A stretch of DNA of 5,037 bases from Oscillospiraceae bacterium (lineage in GTDB: Bacteria; Bacillota; Clostridia; Oscillospirales; QAMX01). The notes under the pieces were generated by a model. It did no database searches. It saw only the letters and a program-made list of their open reading frames with translations, and had not been told where the DNA came from. The stretch covers positions 1 through 5,037 of the forward strand of contig CACYBP010000107.1 in assembly GCA_902772625.1 (NCBI GenBank), given 5' to 3'. Positions 4,801 to 5,037 of this stretch are shown here, in pieces. Each line of letters opens with the position of its first letter. Position 1 is the stretch's first letter. Both the position numbers and the translations under genes were made by a program.

Positions 4801-5037
4801 ATGAAAGACTCTTCGGGAAAAAGCAGGAGGGGAAGGCTTCCGGCGGCCCTGTTGCTGATCATGCTCCTTGCGCTTTTCGGTTCTTGCTCCAAGGGAAAGG
4901 ATCCCAACGAGATCGACTGGCGGATTCTGGTGGAAACCGGGGATCAGGCTGTATATTACACCAAAGCGGACGCCGAAAAGCATGCCCTGTCCCACGTGCT
5001 CACCAGCATGTTCATCCGTTTCGATTTCAGAAACAGC
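4801..5037 (+). CDS. Putative lipoprotein, N-terminal part (cut by window end)
   Basis: Seventy-nine codons are visible and the frame is open to the window edge. The N-terminus is a lipoprotein signal peptide: a basic n-region (K2, K7, R9, R10, R12), a hydrophobic core at about 13-26 (LPAALLLIMLLALF) and a lipobox LFGSC with Cys29. Phe at -3 and Gly at -2 are less common than the LA(G/S)C norm but accepted by the general pattern. After export the protein should be diacylated on Cys29 by Lgt, cleaved by LspA and anchored to the outer face of the cell membrane. The mature start (SKGKDPNEIDWRI) is a charged linker into a domain I do not recognise. The gene has its own promoter elements beyond a strong terminator, so it is not part of the ABC operon. 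It could be a solute-binding protein or another surface protein; too little is present to decide. Confidence 0.85.
   Translation, partial: MKDSSGKSRRGRLPAALLLIMLLALFGSCSKGKDPNEIDWRILVETGDQAVYYTKADAEKHALSHVLTSMFIRFDFRNS

Noticed and set aside
4727..4804. 25-codon frame starting MKSRRGSR whose TGA overlaps the lipoprotein ATG
   Set aside because: Its ATG lies inside the -10 box, upstream of the expected transcript start, and it has no ribosome site.
1..5037. CRISPR array, tRNA or rRNA genes, insertion sequence, lanthipeptide or other precursor peptide near the exporter
   Set aside because: No spaced direct repeats, cloverleaf with a GTTCGA arm, transposase frame, or Cys/Ser/Thr-rich small peptide with a ribosome site was found on either strand by eye.

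Overview
The window reads as an accessory or transport locus from a GC-rich member of the Clostridia. That is inferred from the strong purine-rich ribosome sites, the style of the fused permease-ATPase exporters, the Gram-positive-type lipoprotein, and two short stretches resembling a repeat I recall from Oscillospirales-type genomes. GC is roughly 60% by eye, not computed. I cannot name a genus.

Layout: positions 1-286 hold no convincing gene. They are dense in hairpins and end in a good intrinsic terminator (158-204) only about 80 bases before the first gene. A perfect 10-base complementarity between 60-69 and 155-164 would let an upstream element break that terminator, so the stretch looks like a transcription-attenuation leader. 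From 287 to 4511 three genes run in the same direction: two half-size ABC exporters overlapping by 4 bases (287-2122 and 2119-4029), then a small all-helical protein of unknown function (4059-4511) 29 bases downstream. A hairpin-rich stretch of about 125 bases follows, ending in a strong terminator of bidirectional type (4637-4681). A separate transcription unit then begins, with a perfect -35 and a perfect -10 box separated by an (AT)7 tract that makes the spacing unusually short, and a lipoprotein gene (4801 onward) that runs off the window end.

How the genes work together: the two ABC proteins very probably form a heterodimeric exporter, because they are translationally coupled and each carries one membrane domain and one ATPase domain with intact catalytic residues. 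No cargo, precursor peptide or regulator gene is visible, so the substrate is unknown. The 150-residue protein is probably co-transcribed and may be an accessory factor, but nothing in its sequence says so directly. The lipoprotein is separated from the operon by the terminator and is probably regulated independently.

The most interesting points are the possible phase-variable promoter at 4706-4728, the candidate attenuation switch at 57-204, and a 46-base near-identical patch shared by the two otherwise diverged ABC genes.
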